A program made the position numbers and the translations under genes. The notes beneath the pieces were generated by a model. The model was not told where the DNA came from and made no database searches. It saw only the letters and a list, made by a program, of their open reading frames with translations. A stretch of DNA of 64,000 nucleotides from Arthrobacter sp. 18067. Its GTDB lineage: Bacteria; Actinomycetota; Actinomycetes; Actinomycetales; Micrococcaceae. The stretch lies in contig NZ_CACSJJ010000011.1 of assembly GCF_902706295.1 (NCBI RefSeq), positions 101,907 to 165,906 on the forward strand, in the 5' to 3' direction. Shown here one piece after another: positions 1 to 8,456 of this stretch (position 1 is the stretch's first letter; every line of letters begins with the position of its first letter).

Positions 1-441
1 GTCATCGAAACGGTCAGTGATGAAAAAGTCATGGCTCCGGACCACATCTGGCAACTTCAGCTCCCTGATGAGCCCGTCACGGTCCGCGGTGACACCACGC
101 AACTGCATCAGGTGCTGGCCAACCTGCTGTCCAACGCACGCAAACACACAGACGCCGGCACCACCGTGGTCACCGGGGTCATGCTCTCCGCCGATGGCAG
201 TGCAGTGGTGACCGTGACGGACAACGGCCCAGGAATTCCACAGGATTTCCAAGGCCGGATCTTCTCCCGGTTTGCCCGGGCCGACGCTGCGAGATCGGGG
301 TCTGAGGGCACGTCTGGACTGGGCCTGTCCATCGTTGAATCCATCGTGGAAGCGCACGGCGGCAGCGTTGAGGTGACGTCGCGTCCGGGGCGCACCGAGT
401 TCGCCCTTCGGCTCCCTACCGTCAGCACCGAACGCGTGTAA
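1..441 (+). CDS. Sensor histidine kinase, C-terminal ATPase domain (5' end outside window)
   Basis: The reading frame is open from base 1, so this is the last 146 residues of a larger protein. It is a GHKL/HATPase_c domain. The N-box (LANLLSNARKHT), G1 box (DNGPGIP), F-box (FSRFARAD) and G2 box (GTSGLGLSIV) appear in the order expected of the ATP-binding domain of a two-component sensor kinase. This domain phosphorylates a His in the DHp domain, which lies outside the window, for transfer to a response regulator. The sensing domain and partner cannot be seen. The gene probably ends its operon, because a riboswitch-controlled gene on the same strand follows after about 300 bases. Confidence 0.93.
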   Translation, partial: VIETVSDEKVMAPDHIWQLQLPDEPVTVRGDTTQLHQVLANLLSNARKHTDAGTTVVTGVMLSADGSAVVTVTDNGPGIPQDFQGRIFSRFARADAARSGSEGTSGLGLSIVESIVEAHGGSVEVTSRPGRTEFALRLPTVSTERV

Positions 442-555
442 CGAATCCGGCAAGTCGACTCACCGGCTTCGTGATCTCTGTTACCTAAATGTGACTTCTG
501 CAGATTCCTCCTGTACCGTCGAAAGGGTGGGTCGCCCCTAGCAGGCCCACATCCG

Positions 556-724
556 GGATGCGCCGAGCTCTGCCACTTCCCGGAGTCCGTTCTTTCTCCG
601 AGGCAGAGACGGGGGACCCAGAGTCTCCGGGCCCAGGCATTTTGCCGGCCCTTGGGGTGAAGCCGCAGCGTGATGCGCGGCCGGATGACCTCATCCGAAC
701 CCGACAGCTAACTCCGCAGGCGCT
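556..724 (+). ncRNA. Probable cyclic-di-AMP riboswitch (ydaO/yuaA type)
   Basis: The 298-base gap before the transglycosylase gene has no convincing reading frame. It contains the hallmark segments of the ydaO leader in order: CGCCGAGCTCTGCC (560-573), GACGGGGGACCCA (608-620), TTGGGGTGAAGCCGC (652-666), and CCGAACCCGACAGCTAACTC near the 3' end (695-714). In Actinobacteria this riboswitch typically sits before secreted cell-wall hydrolases and Rpf-like genes, which fits the gene 16 bases downstream. Binding of c-di-AMP normally turns expression off. The assignment is by motif recall; no covariance model was run. Confidence 0.75.
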
Positions 725-739
725 GAGAGGTAATCACAC

Positions 740-1582
740 ATGTCTGAATTTAACGATCAGACGCGCCCTTCCGCGCGTCACCGCGACGAACACAACGCAC
801 CGTTGACCAAGTCGCAGGCTGTCCTCAAGAACGCCGCCCGTCAGGGTAAGTCCGGCCACCGCATGTCGGTTGTTGCCGGTGTTGTAGCTGCTGCACTGGG
901 CGTTGCATCGCTCGGCACTGCTGCCAACGCCGCTCTGACCCTCCCCGAGGTGAGCCGTGTGGCCGAAACCCAGGCGAACGCCCAGGTCAGCAATAACAAG
1001 TCAGCCGAGATCTCCGCTTCCCTGGATGCAGCCGCCGCAAAGGGCGCCGCTGACAGGGCTGCAGCGGACAAGGTGGCTGCTGAGAAGGCTGCCGTCGAAA
1101 AGGCTGCCGCTGACCAAGCCGCAGCAGAGAAGGCCGCTGCCGAAAAGGCTGCCGCTGACCAAGCCGCAGCTGAGAAGGCCGCTGCTGATGCTGCCGCCAA
1201 GCAGGCTGCTGATGCCGCTGCGGCCGCTGCCGCTGCCGAAGCTGCCGCTGCTGCTGCAGCTCCGAAAGCTGTGGACGATCCCGCCGCCGCCAAGGCCTAT
1301 GCCGCCAGCATCCTGGGCAACTACGGCTGGAGCGCCAGCGAGATGACGGCCCTGAACACGCTGTGGGAGAAGGAATCCAACTGGAAGACCACTGCCACCA
1401 ACGCTTCCAGCGGCGCCTACGGAATCGTCCAGTCCCTGCCTGCCTCCAAGATGGCAACAGCCGGTGCTGACTGGCAGACCAACTACCAGACCCAGATCAA
1501 GTGGGGCTTGAACTACATCAAGGAACGCTACGGATCCCCGTCGGCTGCCCTGGGCTTCCACTTGGCCAACAACTGGTACTAA
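740..1582 (+). CDS. Secreted lytic transglycosylase with alanine-rich helical linker
   Basis: A 280-residue protein. After a basic N-terminus of about 40 residues comes a hydrophobic segment ending in ANA, a likely signal peptide cut near residue 64. Residues about 88-175 are an Ala/Lys/Glu/Asp-rich run built from repeats such as AAADQAAAEK, probably a long helix. The last 95 residues form a transglycosylase-SLT-like domain with the likely catalytic glutamate in WEKESNW and a SGAYGIVQ motif. It should cleave peptidoglycan glycan strands outside the cell. An RBS (GAGAGG, 725-730) precedes the ATG, directly after the c-di-AMP riboswitch, which is the usual control of such hydrolases. A strong terminator follows. 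Confidence 0.88.
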   Translation: MSEFNDQTRPSARHRDEHNAPLTKSQAVLKNAARQGKSGHRMSVVAGVVAAALGVASLGTAANAALTLPEVSRVAETQANAQVSNNKSAEISASLDAAAAKGAADRAAADKVAAEKAAVEKAAADQAAAEKAAAEKAAADQAAAEKAAADAAAKQAADAAAAAAAAEAAAAAAAPKAVDDPAAAKAYAASILGNYGWSASEMTALNTLWEKESNWKTTATNASSGAYGIVQSLPASKMATAGADWQTNYQTQIKWGLNYIKERYGSPSAALGFHLANNWY

Positions 1583-1597
1583 ACCAGACTGCTTGAT

Positions 1598-1666
1598 ACC
1601 GCGCCGGTTGCCGCCGCTCGCACCAGTACCCACTGGGGCGAGCGGCGGGAACCGGCGCGGTTTTCT
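1598..1666 (+). terminator. Rho-independent terminator of the transglycosylase gene
   Basis: A long GC-rich inverted repeat lies 15 bases after the stop codon. ACCGCGCCGGTT plus GCCGCTCGC on the left pairs with GCGAGCGGC plus AACCGGCGCGGT on the right, followed by TTTTCT. Confidence 0.85.
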
Positions 1667-1751
1667 CGTTTCACAGCTGCCCTTCGGGGTTCACAGTGGG
1701 GTCACAGCTTCCGCCTAAAGCCCTCATAATCGGCGGACCCATGCTGGAAGC

Positions 1752-3002
1752 ATGACGCTCACCGATCCAGCCACCAGCGCTTTGCCACGACGGGTCCATT
1801 CCGCGGGCTTCGCTGGCGCGGCATTGCCCGCTGGCCAGCATCTACTCCCGCAAGGAAGGCCGGAGAGCCGGCAGCTGCCTCGGCGCTCTCCCGTTGACAC
1901 CCGAGTTGCCGTACCCGTCCTCGACATCACCATCCCAGTGTTCAACGAGGAAGCCCGCCTGGAGCAGAACCTGCGCCAGCTGCACAGGCACCTCACGGAT
2001 TCCTTTCCCCATACCTTCCGGATCACCGTGGCGGACAACTCCAGCTCCGACAACACCCTGAGGATCGCCGAACGGCTGGCCCGCGAACTCCCTGAACTGA
2101 TGGTGGTCCGATTCCAACAAAGGGGGCGGGGAAACGCCCTCCGCCAAGTCTGGCTGTCCTCACCGTCACCAGTGCTCGCCTACATGGAAGCGGACCTGTC
2201 CACGGACCTGTCCGCCCTGGCTCCTCTCCTTGCACCGCTGCTGTCAGGCCATTCGGACCTCGCGATCGGCACGCGGCTGGCACGGACCTCGCACGTGACC
2301 CGCAGTCCGCAGCGCAGGTTCATCTCCCGCAGCTACAACTCCTTGCTGCAGGCCGTCCTGGGGGCCCGCTTTTCCGATGCCCAGTGCGGGTTCAAGGCCG
2401 TCCGCGCGGACGTTGCGCACCGCCTCCTTCCCTACACCAAGGACGATGGCTGGTTCTTCGACACCGAACTTCTGGTTATCGCCGAACGTTGTGGTTTGCG
2501 CGTTCATGAAGTCCCCGTCGACTGGACCGACGACCCCACCTCGAGTGTCGACGTCGTACGTACCGCCCTCGCCGACTTGCGCGGCATGGCGCGCCTGACC
2601 CGCGACCTTGGCCGCGGGTCCGTTCCTTTCACCCAGCTTCGCCAGGAAATCGGCCGGACACCTCCAGCGCCGCAGGCCGGCATTCCCAAGAGCGTGCTCA
2701 GGGCGTTGGCCTGGACGTCGGTCTATGCCGTGGTCTTCCTGCTGGTCCGCGGCTTCCTGGACCCCCTGACGGCAAACCTCATCGCCCTTGTTTTCACGTC
2801 GGGGGCCACCGGCCTGCGGTTCCAAGGACCGCTGACACTCTTCCTCACGCTGCTGCTGAGTTCTGCCACGCTTGCGTTGCTGCCGGTGATAACGACGCCG
2901 GATCGCTGGCTTGAGGGGGCAGTGCTGGCTGGTGCCTCGCTCGCCGCACAGATCGGCAGATCTATGGTTGGTCAAAAGAGACTTGCACCTGACGTGGCGT
3001 GA
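1752..3002 (+). CDS. Membrane-anchored family 2 glycosyltransferase
   Basis: A 416-residue protein. From about residue 60 it has a GT-A fold of the dolichyl-phosphate-mannose-synthase type: ITIPVFNEE nucleotide-binding strand, DNSSSDNT, an ADLSTDL acidic motif in place of the usual DxD, and QCGFKAV. The last ~110 residues contain three or four hydrophobic membrane segments. It probably transfers a sugar from a nucleotide donor to a polyprenyl phosphate at the membrane. The ATG lacks a well-spaced RBS. It overlaps the stop of a five-codon reading frame (ATG CTG GAA GCA TGA, 1741-1755), so translational coupling is possible. The MerR gene follows after 9 bases. Confidence 0.85.
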   Translation: MTLTDPATSALPRRVHSAGFAGAALPAGQHLLPQGRPESRQLPRRSPVDTRVAVPVLDITIPVFNEEARLEQNLRQLHRHLTDSFPHTFRITVADNSSSDNTLRIAERLARELPELMVVRFQQRGRGNALRQVWLSSPSPVLAYMEADLSTDLSALAPLLAPLLSGHSDLAIGTRLARTSHVTRSPQRRFISRSYNSLLQAVLGARFSDAQCGFKAVRADVAHRLLPYTKDDGWFFDTELLVIAERCGLRVHEVPVDWTDDPTSSVDVVRTALADLRGMARLTRDLGRGSVPFTQLRQEIGRTPPAPQAGIPKSVLRALAWTSVYAVVFLLVRGFLDPLTANLIALVFTSGATGLRFQGPLTLFLTLLLSSATLALLPVITTPDRWLEGAVLAGASLAAQIGRSMVGQKRLAPDVA

Positions 3003-3011
3003 GGATTTAGC

Positions 3012-3776
3012 GTGGTTTCCATGGGAACAGCGGAAAGCGGACAGTGGAGCATCGGCGAGCTCGCCAAGGCCTGCGGAGTCAGTGTCAGGACGCTCCATCA
3101 TTACGACGAGATCGGCCTCCTGTCCGCGAGCGGTCGCACGCCTTCCGGTCATCGCTGGTACGGGGAGGGCGATCTTCGCCGGCTGTATCGGATCAGGGCA
3201 CTCCATATGCTCGGGATTCCGCTCGCTTCCATCACGGCAGTGCTGGACATGCCCCAGGACGATGATCTGGCATCCATGCGCGTCCTGCTGGACCGGCAAC
3301 TGCGGCATGTTCAGCAGCACGCCCAACAAGTCCACGCCCTTCAAATCCAACTGGGCAAGCTTCTGGACCGCCTGGACACTCCAGCCATGCCAACCGCCGA
3401 ACAATTCATGTCGACCTTGGAGATGATCACAGTGTTCGAAAAACACTTCACGCCGGAACAGCGTCAGCAGCTTGCAGACAAGCGCCAGGAACTGGGCTCT
3501 GAAAAGATTGAGGCCGCAAAACATCAATGGGCAACGTTGGTTGAGGAAGGCTTGGAACATGTTCGCGCCGGCACTTCCGTGACGGATCCGGCTGTGCAGG
3601 ACTGGGTTCACTCCTGGGACGGGATCGGGGAAATGTTCCATTCGGGCGAGGACACCAAGGCCGCAGCCCGGGGCGCCTGGCAGGAGAACAGCCAAGCTAT
3701 CAGTGCGGACCTTCCCTGGGGTGCCGATGACTTGGCTCGATTGATGGCCTACCTTCAGAGGGCAAGGGCGCAGTAG
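3012..3776 (+). CDS. MerR-family regulator with TipAS-type antibiotic-sensing domain
   Basis: A 254-residue protein with a GTG start preceded by GAGGAT; ATG at 3021 is an alternative. Residues 12-80 are a MerR winged helix: WSIGELAKACGVSVRTLHHYD and GHRWYGEGDLRRL. A dimerisation helix follows, and from about residue 130 comes a TipAS-like helical domain (FMSTLEMITVFEKHFTPEQ). In TipA of Streptomyces this domain traps thiopeptides covalently and activates transcription. The target promoter is not evident. The gene starts 9 bases after the glycosyltransferase and may be co-transcribed with it. Confidence 0.9.
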   Translation: MVSMGTAESGQWSIGELAKACGVSVRTLHHYDEIGLLSASGRTPSGHRWYGEGDLRRLYRIRALHMLGIPLASITAVLDMPQDDDLASMRVLLDRQLRHVQQHAQQVHALQIQLGKLLDRLDTPAMPTAEQFMSTLEMITVFEKHFTPEQRQQLADKRQELGSEKIEAAKHQWATLVEEGLEHVRAGTSVTDPAVQDWVHSWDGIGEMFHSGEDTKAAARGAWQENSQAISADLPWGADDLARLMAYLQRARAQ

Positions 3777-3792
3777 GTCCTGCGGCAGTTCC

Positions 3793-5178
3793 TCAGGCTT
3801 CCGCTTCCACCGCACCACGAACGGCGGCGATTGACGCAGCAACGTCCCCGGCGTCGGTGGTCCAGTTGCTCACCGAGATCCTGAGGATGTCGCGGCCGCG
3901 CCATGAAGACCCGGACATCCACACCACGCCCTCGTCCATGAGCCGTTGGGTGATGCGGTGTGTGCGGTCATCGCTGCCGAAGCTCACTGAGACCTGGGTG
4001 AACACGACGTCGTTAAGGACCTCCACGCCAGGGATCGCGGCGAGGCCTTCGGCCAATGCGCTGGCGTTCGCCGCGAGTCGCTCCACCATGGCGATGACAC
4101 CGGATCGGCCCAGCTGGCGGAGGGCGGCCCACACCGGGATCCCACGTGCCCGGCGGGACATCTCGGGAACTTTCTCCAGCGGATCGCCCAGTCCGGTTTC
4201 GGTTGCGATCAAGTAGCTGGTGTGAACGCTGAAGGCGCGCCTGAGGGATTCCGGACGGGAAACGATTGCCAGACCACAGTCGTAGGGAACATTCAGGGTT
4301 TTGTGGGCGTCCGTTGCCCAGGAATCCGCGTCCTCCACTCCGGCCAGCCGCCCTCGCAGCTTTGGGCTCACAGCAGCCCACAGGCCAAAAGCGCCGTCCA
4401 CGTGCACCCACGCTCCGCGATCGTGGGCCACAGCGATGGCTTCCTCCATGGGATCAAAGGCGCCGGAGTGGAGGTTGCCTGCTTGGAGGCAGACCAACGA
4501 CGGTCCTGGTTGCTGATCCATGGCGTCGGCCAGCGCTTCCGGAAGAATCCGGCCTTCGTCGTCAGCGGCAACAGGAACGCACGCCCCCAAACCGAGGTAC
4601 CGCAATGCCAGATCCACTGCGGCATGGCGCTCACGACCCGCAAACGTGGTGATGGGTGGGGCGCCATTGAGGCCAAGCGCCTCGAGGTCCCATCCTGCTT
4701 CGTCCATCAGGTACTGACGGCCCGCCGCCAGCCCAACGAAATTGGCGGTGGTGGCCCCGGTGGTGAATCCGACGTCGGCAGTCGCGGGAAGGTGCAGAAG
4801 GTCCAGAAGCCAAGCGGCGGCTGATTCCTCGATGGCAGCGGCTGCCGGGGTGGCGAAGCGGAGGCCCGTGTTCTGATCCCATGCAGAGACGAGCCAATCA
4901 GCGGCCATCGCAGCAGGCAGGGTTCCGCCCATGACCCACCCGAAGAACCGTCCGGACTGGATCGCCATCAGGCCGGGCTCAGCCAAGGCAGCGAGCTCAT
5001 CAACTACCTCGGCGGCATCAGTGGCTTCGTCAGGGAGACGCGGGAGGATGCTCTTGGCAACCTGATCGGCGTCGGACGAAGGGCGGACAGAACGGGTGGG
5101 GACCGACGCAAGCCAATCACCGGCGTGGACCATGGCCCGCTCCAATGCAGCACCGTACGCCTCCGGCATCGCAGACAT
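3793..5178 (-). CDS. PLP-dependent decarboxylase/aminotransferase-fold enzyme (group II decarboxylase-like)
   Basis: A 461-residue fold-type I PLP enzyme resembling aromatic L-amino acid decarboxylases. It has the TTGATTANF phosphate-binding loop, HVDGAFGLW with the PLP-nitrogen Asp, and the Schiff-base lysine in TDAHKTLNVPYD. Substrate cannot be told from sequence. I place the start at ATG 5178 rather than the upstream GTG 5184, because TAGGCT (5185-5190) sits exactly 6 bases before the ATG, a leaderless arrangement seen at many genes here. It is convergent with the MerR gene. Confidence 0.85.
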   Translation of the reverse strand: MSAMPEAYGAALERAMVHAGDWLASVPTRSVRPSSDADQVAKSILPRLPDEATDAAEVVDELAALAEPGLMAIQSGRFFGWVMGGTLPAAMAADWLVSAWDQNTGLRFATPAAAAIEESAAAWLLDLLHLPATADVGFTTGATTANFVGLAAGRQYLMDEAGWDLEALGLNGAPPITTFAGRERHAAVDLALRYLGLGACVPVAADDEGRILPEALADAMDQQPGPSLVCLQAGNLHSGAFDPMEEAIAVAHDRGAWVHVDGAFGLWAAVSPKLRGRLAGVEDADSWATDAHKTLNVPYDCGLAIVSRPESLRRAFSVHTSYLIATETGLGDPLEKVPEMSRRARGIPVWAALRQLGRSGVIAMVERLAANASALAEGLAAIPGVEVLNDVVFTQVSVSFGSDDRTHRITQRLMDEGVVWMSGSSWRGRDILRISVSNWTTDAGDVAASIAAVRGAVEAEA

Positions 5179-5230
5179 GCGCACAGCCTACGCCCGGTTC
5201 ACCGCTTGGAACAGGCCGGGCAGAAAAGGG

Positions 5231-5944
5231 CTAGAGGGTCAGTGTCAGGAGGTGCCCGCCGTCGTCGTCCTTCACGGCGGTGACCGTCACTGCAGAGTAG
5301 TCCGGGATCCGCCACATGCCCGGTTCAAGTTCCGCATTGTGCCTGGCAGCGGCCTTGCCCACCACAACGGTCCGCATCCCCGCGGCGCGCGCGGCGGCAA
5401 TACCGGCGGGCGCGTCTTCGAAAACCACGACGTCGGCCGGGTCGGCTCCCAGAAGCGCCGCCGCCTTGATATATCCCTCGGGATGCGGCTTGCCGCGGGT
5501 GACGGACTCGGCGGTGACCACTGTGGACGGCATGGTGAGCCCGGCCGCCTGCATGCGGATATCGGCAAGGATGCGGTCAGCGGAGGTGACCAACGCGATG
5601 GCGTCATCAGGAAGTCCAGCCAGCAGGGCTTCGGCCCCGGGAAGGGCGATCACGCCATCTGTCCGGGAGCGCTCCATCTCGCCAAGCTCGGCCGTCAAAG
5701 CTTCGAAATCAGCACCAGCGGGCGCATAGCGACGCACGGTATCGCCGGCTTGGACGCCGTGCGAGGTGCGCAGGATCTCGTTGAAATCCAGGCCGTATCG
5801 TTCGGAGAACTCGAGCCACACTTGCTCGACGATCGCTGTTGAATCCACGAGGGTGCCGTCCATGTCGAAGAGGACGGCACGGACTGTCAGCACGGATCGC
5901 TGAGCGGCTTCGGCGTGGGCAGCGTGTTCGGCAGGATGGCTCAT
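5231..5944 (-). CDS. HAD-family sugar-phosphate phosphatase-like hydrolase
   Basis: A 237-residue HAD subfamily IA hydrolase. Motif I is FDMDGTLVDS, with nucleophile Asp and acid/base Asp. Motif II is the VTSAD region, motif III the lysine in TRGKPHPEGY, and motif IV VFEDAPAGI. The spacing and cap resemble 2-deoxyglucose-6-phosphate, glycerol-3-phosphate and YfbT-type phosphatases, so a small phosphorylated sugar or polyol is likely. The ATG at 5944 is preceded by AGGATGGA; an in-frame TTG at 5968 would add eight residues but has no such site. Confidence 0.85.
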   Translation of the reverse strand: MSHPAEHAAHAEAAQRSVLTVRAVLFDMDGTLVDSTAIVEQVWLEFSERYGLDFNEILRTSHGVQAGDTVRRYAPAGADFEALTAELGEMERSRTDGVIALPGAEALLAGLPDDAIALVTSADRILADIRMQAAGLTMPSTVVTAESVTRGKPHPEGYIKAAALLGADPADVVVFEDAPAGIAAARAAGMRTVVVGKAAARHNAELEPGMWRIPDYSAVTVTAVKDDDGGHLLTLTL

Positions 5945-5989
5945 GGTTCCATCCTGCCGCACACTCAAGGGGTGGTGCTGAAGTGTGAC

Positions 5990-6367
5990 TTAGCCGTTCG
6001 GCCGCTGGGGAAGGTACTGAACGGCCCATTTGTTGCCGTCCGGGTCCGCGAAATAGACAAAGTGACCCCAATCCTGGACGTCGATGTCGCTGACATCCAC
6101 GCCGTTGGCTTTGAGGTCCTCGTGGGCTTTGTTGATGTCGGCCACTACCACTTGGAGGCTCGGTGCTGTTCCGGGAGGGGCATCGCTGAGGCCCTCGCCG
6201 ATGGCGATGGAGCAGGCCGAACCCGGCGGTGTCAGCTGCACGAAGCGGATGCCGTCCATGGGACGCTCATCGAAGTCCGCGTTGAAACCAACCTTGTTGA
6301 CGTAAAAGTCCTTCGCGCGATCGACGTCGGACACAGGGACAAACACCAGTTCAAGTTTCCAGTCCAT
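5990..6367 (-). CDS. VOC (glyoxalase/bleomycin resistance) family protein
   Basis: A 125-residue protein with the paired beta-alpha-beta-beta-beta modules of the vicinal oxygen chelate superfamily: KLELVFVPVSDVDRAKDFY at the N-terminus and YFADPDGNKWAVQYL at the C-terminus. It may bind a metal or small molecule; function is unknown. Start ATG 6367 was chosen over longer open frames because homology begins there and TAGCCT (6375-6380) lies 7 bases upstream, suggesting a leaderless mRNA. Confidence 0.85.
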   Translation of the reverse strand: MDWKLELVFVPVSDVDRAKDFYVNKVGFNADFDERPMDGIRFVQLTPPGSACSIAIGEGLSDAPPGTAPSLQVVVADINKAHEDLKANGVDVSDIDVQDWGHFVYFADPDGNKWAVQYLPQRPNG

Positions 6368-6413
6368 GCGCCACAGGCTAACGGGACGCGACGGAAACCG
6401 GTAGGGGCTCCCT

Positions 6414-7049
6414 TTAGCCGGCCACGCCGTAGAGGCGGTCGCCGGCGTCGCCCAGGCCGGGCACGATGTACGACTTCTCGTTGAGCTTCTCGTCAATCGA
6501 GGCAAGGACGATCTTCACGTTGGCGTCGGAGAGCTCTTCTTCCAGCTTGGACAACCCTTCCGGAGCTGCCAGCAGGCAAATGCAGGTGACGTCGGAAGCT
6601 CCGCGCTTGAAGAGGAACTTAATGGCTTCGCGCAGGGTGCCGCCGGTAGCGAGCATGGGGTCCAGGACGAAAATCTGCCTGCCGGTGAGGTCCTCGGGGA
6701 GGCGCTCGGCGTAGGTGATGATGTCCAGTGTTTCTTCGTCGCGGGCCATGCCCAGGAAGCCGACCTCGGCGGTGGGGACCAGCTTGGTCATGCCCTCAAG
6801 CATGCCAAGGCCCGCACGCAGGATGGGGACGACCAGCGGAGTGGGCTTGGTGAAGGCCGTACCGATGGTCTTCGTGACGGGGGTCTCGATCTCGACTGGC
6901 TGCGTCTTGACCTCACGGGTGGCTTCATAGGCCAGGAGGGTGACGAGTTCTTCAGTGAGTTGCCGGAAGACCGGTGAAGGGGTGTTCTTATCCCGCAGAA
7001 CGGTGAGCTTGTGAGCGACCAGCGGGTGGTCCACGACGAGTGTGCGCAT
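6414..7049 (-). CDS. upp: Uracil phosphoribosyltransferase
   Basis: A 211-residue protein, full length for UPRTase. It converts uracil and PRPP to UMP in pyrimidine salvage in the cytosol. The PRPP loop ([11 protein letters not shown]), the PILRAGLGM loop and the C-terminal uracil-binding GDAGDRLYG are all present. It is divergent from tadA with only 22 bases between the two start codons, the same head-to-head order seen in other Actinobacteria. Confidence 0.97.
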   Translation of the reverse strand: MRTLVVDHPLVAHKLTVLRDKNTPSPVFRQLTEELVTLLAYEATREVKTQPVEIETPVTKTIGTAFTKPTPLVVPILRAGLGMLEGMTKLVPTAEVGFLGMARDEETLDIITYAERLPEDLTGRQIFVLDPMLATGGTLREAIKFLFKRGASDVTCICLLAAPEGLSKLEEELSDANVKIVLASIDEKLNEKSYIVPGLGDAGDRLYGVAG

Positions 7050-7071
7050 CCCCCAAAACTATCATTGAGAC
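7050..7071. promoter_or_regulatory. Very short divergent promoter region upp/tadA
   Basis: Only 22 bases separate the two ATG codons. On the + strand TATCAT (7060-7065) lies exactly 6 bases before the tadA ATG, so that mRNA should be leaderless. On the - strand a GATAGT-like -10 followed by a G-run precedes the upp ATG. The -35 elements must lie inside the opposite coding sequences. Confidence 0.6.
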
Positions 7072-7605
7072 ATGAGCGCCACCGAGCCGTATCACGCAGA
7101 ACACATGGCCTGGATGGGCCTTGCCCTGGACCAAGCCCGGCTGGCGCTGAAAACGGACGACGTACCCATTGGTGCCCTCGTCCTGGGGCCCGACGGCGGC
7201 GTGCTGGGTTCCGGGCGCAACGAACGGGAAGCGCTCGGGGACCCGACCGCCCACGCGGAGGTCGTCGCCATCCGCCAAGCCGCTGCGTCGCTGCGCCAGC
7301 TCGCCCAGGAAGCGGGCGCCGATGGAGACGGCTGGCGGCTTGAGGATTGCACCCTGGTGGTCACGTTGGAACCGTGTGCGATGTGTGCCGGGGCTATCGT
7401 CCTGGCCAGGATCCCCCGCGTCGTGTTTGGCGCGTGGGACGAGAAGGCGGGAGCAGCGGGATCTGTGTTCGACATCCTCCGCGAGCGCCGCCTCAACCAC
7501 TGGGTGGAGGTCTACGCCGGCGTCCGCGAGGAGGAATGCGCGGTCCTGCTGAGGGACTTCTTTGCCTCCCACCGGGTGGCTGGAGGAGAGCAGCGCCCGG
7601 CCTGA
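7072..7605 (+). CDS. tadA: tRNA adenosine(34) deaminase
   Basis: A 177-residue cytidine/adenosine deaminase-fold enzyme. The zinc site is HAEVVAIRQA plus EPCAMCAGA (His-x-Glu and PCxxC). It deaminates A34 of tRNA-Arg(ACG) to inosine, allowing decoding of CGA, CGC and CGU. It is slightly longer than E. coli TadA owing to an insertion near residues 78-95. The gene has a leaderless-type promoter and is followed 23 bases later by a VOC gene on the same strand. Confidence 0.93.
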   Translation: MSATEPYHAEHMAWMGLALDQARLALKTDDVPIGALVLGPDGGVLGSGRNEREALGDPTAHAEVVAIRQAAASLRQLAQEAGADGDGWRLEDCTLVVTLEPCAMCAGAIVLARIPRVVFGAWDEKAGAAGSVFDILRERRLNHWVEVYAGVREEECAVLLRDFFASHRVAGGEQRPA

Positions 7606-7628
7606 CCCATTCATACAGGGAGAAATCC

Positions 7629-8009
7629 ATGACAATCTCTTTCAACCACACCATCGTCTACGCCACGGATAAGCACCGCTCGGCGGAGTTCCTGGCCCGA
7701 ATCTTTGGGCTGCCCAAGCCGCAGCCCATGTGGTCCTTCGTCACCGTGGCATTGGAGAACGGGGTAGCGCTGGACTTCCTCGAGGCCTCCGGGGACATCG
7801 CACCGCAGCACTATGCCTTCCTGGTCAGCGAAGAGGAATTCGATCAGGTCTTCCTGAGGATCACCGCGGAGCACATCCCCTATTGGGCCGACCCTGCCCG
7901 ATCCCGTGCGAACCAGATCAACCACAACGACGGCGGACGCGGGATCTACTTCTGTGACCCCGACGGACACTTCCTTGAAGCGATTACCCGGCCGTACGGT
8001 TCGGTCTGA
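7629..8009 (+). CDS. VOC family protein (glyoxalase-like)
   Basis: A 126-residue single-subunit VOC protein beginning MTISFNHTIVYATDK and ending YFCDPDGHFLEAITRPYG. Conserved His near the N-terminus (NHTIVY) and Glu near the end (HFLEAIT) are the usual metal ligands of this superfamily. A GGGAG sequence 7 bases upstream supports the ATG at 7629 over longer open frames. It is probably co-transcribed with tadA. Substrate unknown. Confidence 0.85.
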   Translation: MTISFNHTIVYATDKHRSAEFLARIFGLPKPQPMWSFVTVALENGVALDFLEASGDIAPQHYAFLVSEEEFDQVFLRITAEHIPYWADPARSRANQINHNDGGRGIYFCDPDGHFLEAITRPYGSV

Positions 8010-8057
8010 GTCTGACCGTTTTGCCCGCGCGGCCGACGGTTGAGCTTAGACTGGCCC

Positions 8058-8456
8058 ATGCTCGAAAAGTCGTGGGCAGCTCTTGGTCTTGCTGCCGTGG
8101 TGGTCGCCGGCACGGTGACGGCATGCGGACAGCAAGCTTGTGATTCGATGCTTCGGCGCACTGACGTGAGTATCGATTTTTCCCGGCTCGGCACGTCGTG
8201 GGAAAACTTGGAGTACACGGTCAACTGTCCGGGGCAGGAAGCATGCGTGTACACGCCGGACTCTGACACCAAGCGCCACGCCGCTGTGGCCGACAACCCC
8301 CTATGGATTGCCGCCGGAACAAAAACCATGGAAGTAACGGTCTACCTCACGGGCTCCACCACGCCCCTTGCGAAGACGACCGCCAAGGTGGAGTGGGATC
8401 CCCCGTTCGATCCTTCCGCCTGCTCTACCGCTGCCACAGCAAACTTTGTGGTTTAG
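8058..8456 (+). CDS. Small secreted or lipoprotein-like protein, function unknown
   Basis: A 132-residue protein. A short N-terminus with a hydrophobic stretch ends in VTAC (residue 20 is Cys), compatible with a weak lipobox, followed by two more cysteines in CGQQACDS. The rest is a predicted beta-rich extracellular domain with an internal Cys pair (NCPGQEAC). I do not recognise a family. The start is ATG 8058: TAGACT (8047-8052) ends 5 bases upstream, favouring it over an in-frame TTG at 8040. The stop shares the bases TTAG with the stop of the convergent glycosyltransferase gene. Confidence 0.65.
   Translation: MLEKSWAALGLAAVVVAGTVTACGQQACDSMLRRTDVSIDFSRLGTSWENLEYTVNCPGQEACVYTPDSDTKRHAAVADNPLWIAAGTKTMEVTVYLTGSTTPLAKTTAKVEWDPPFDPSACSTAATANFVV

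Noticed and set aside
957..1633. Several open frames in other frames over the Ala-rich region
   Set aside because: They arise from the GCN-rich repeat of the transglycosylase linker and have no independent support.
2244..3842. 532-codon open frame on the - strand
   Set aside because: It lies antisense to the glycosyltransferase and MerR genes, which have clear family motifs; its translation is Arg/Pro/Gly-rich without motifs.
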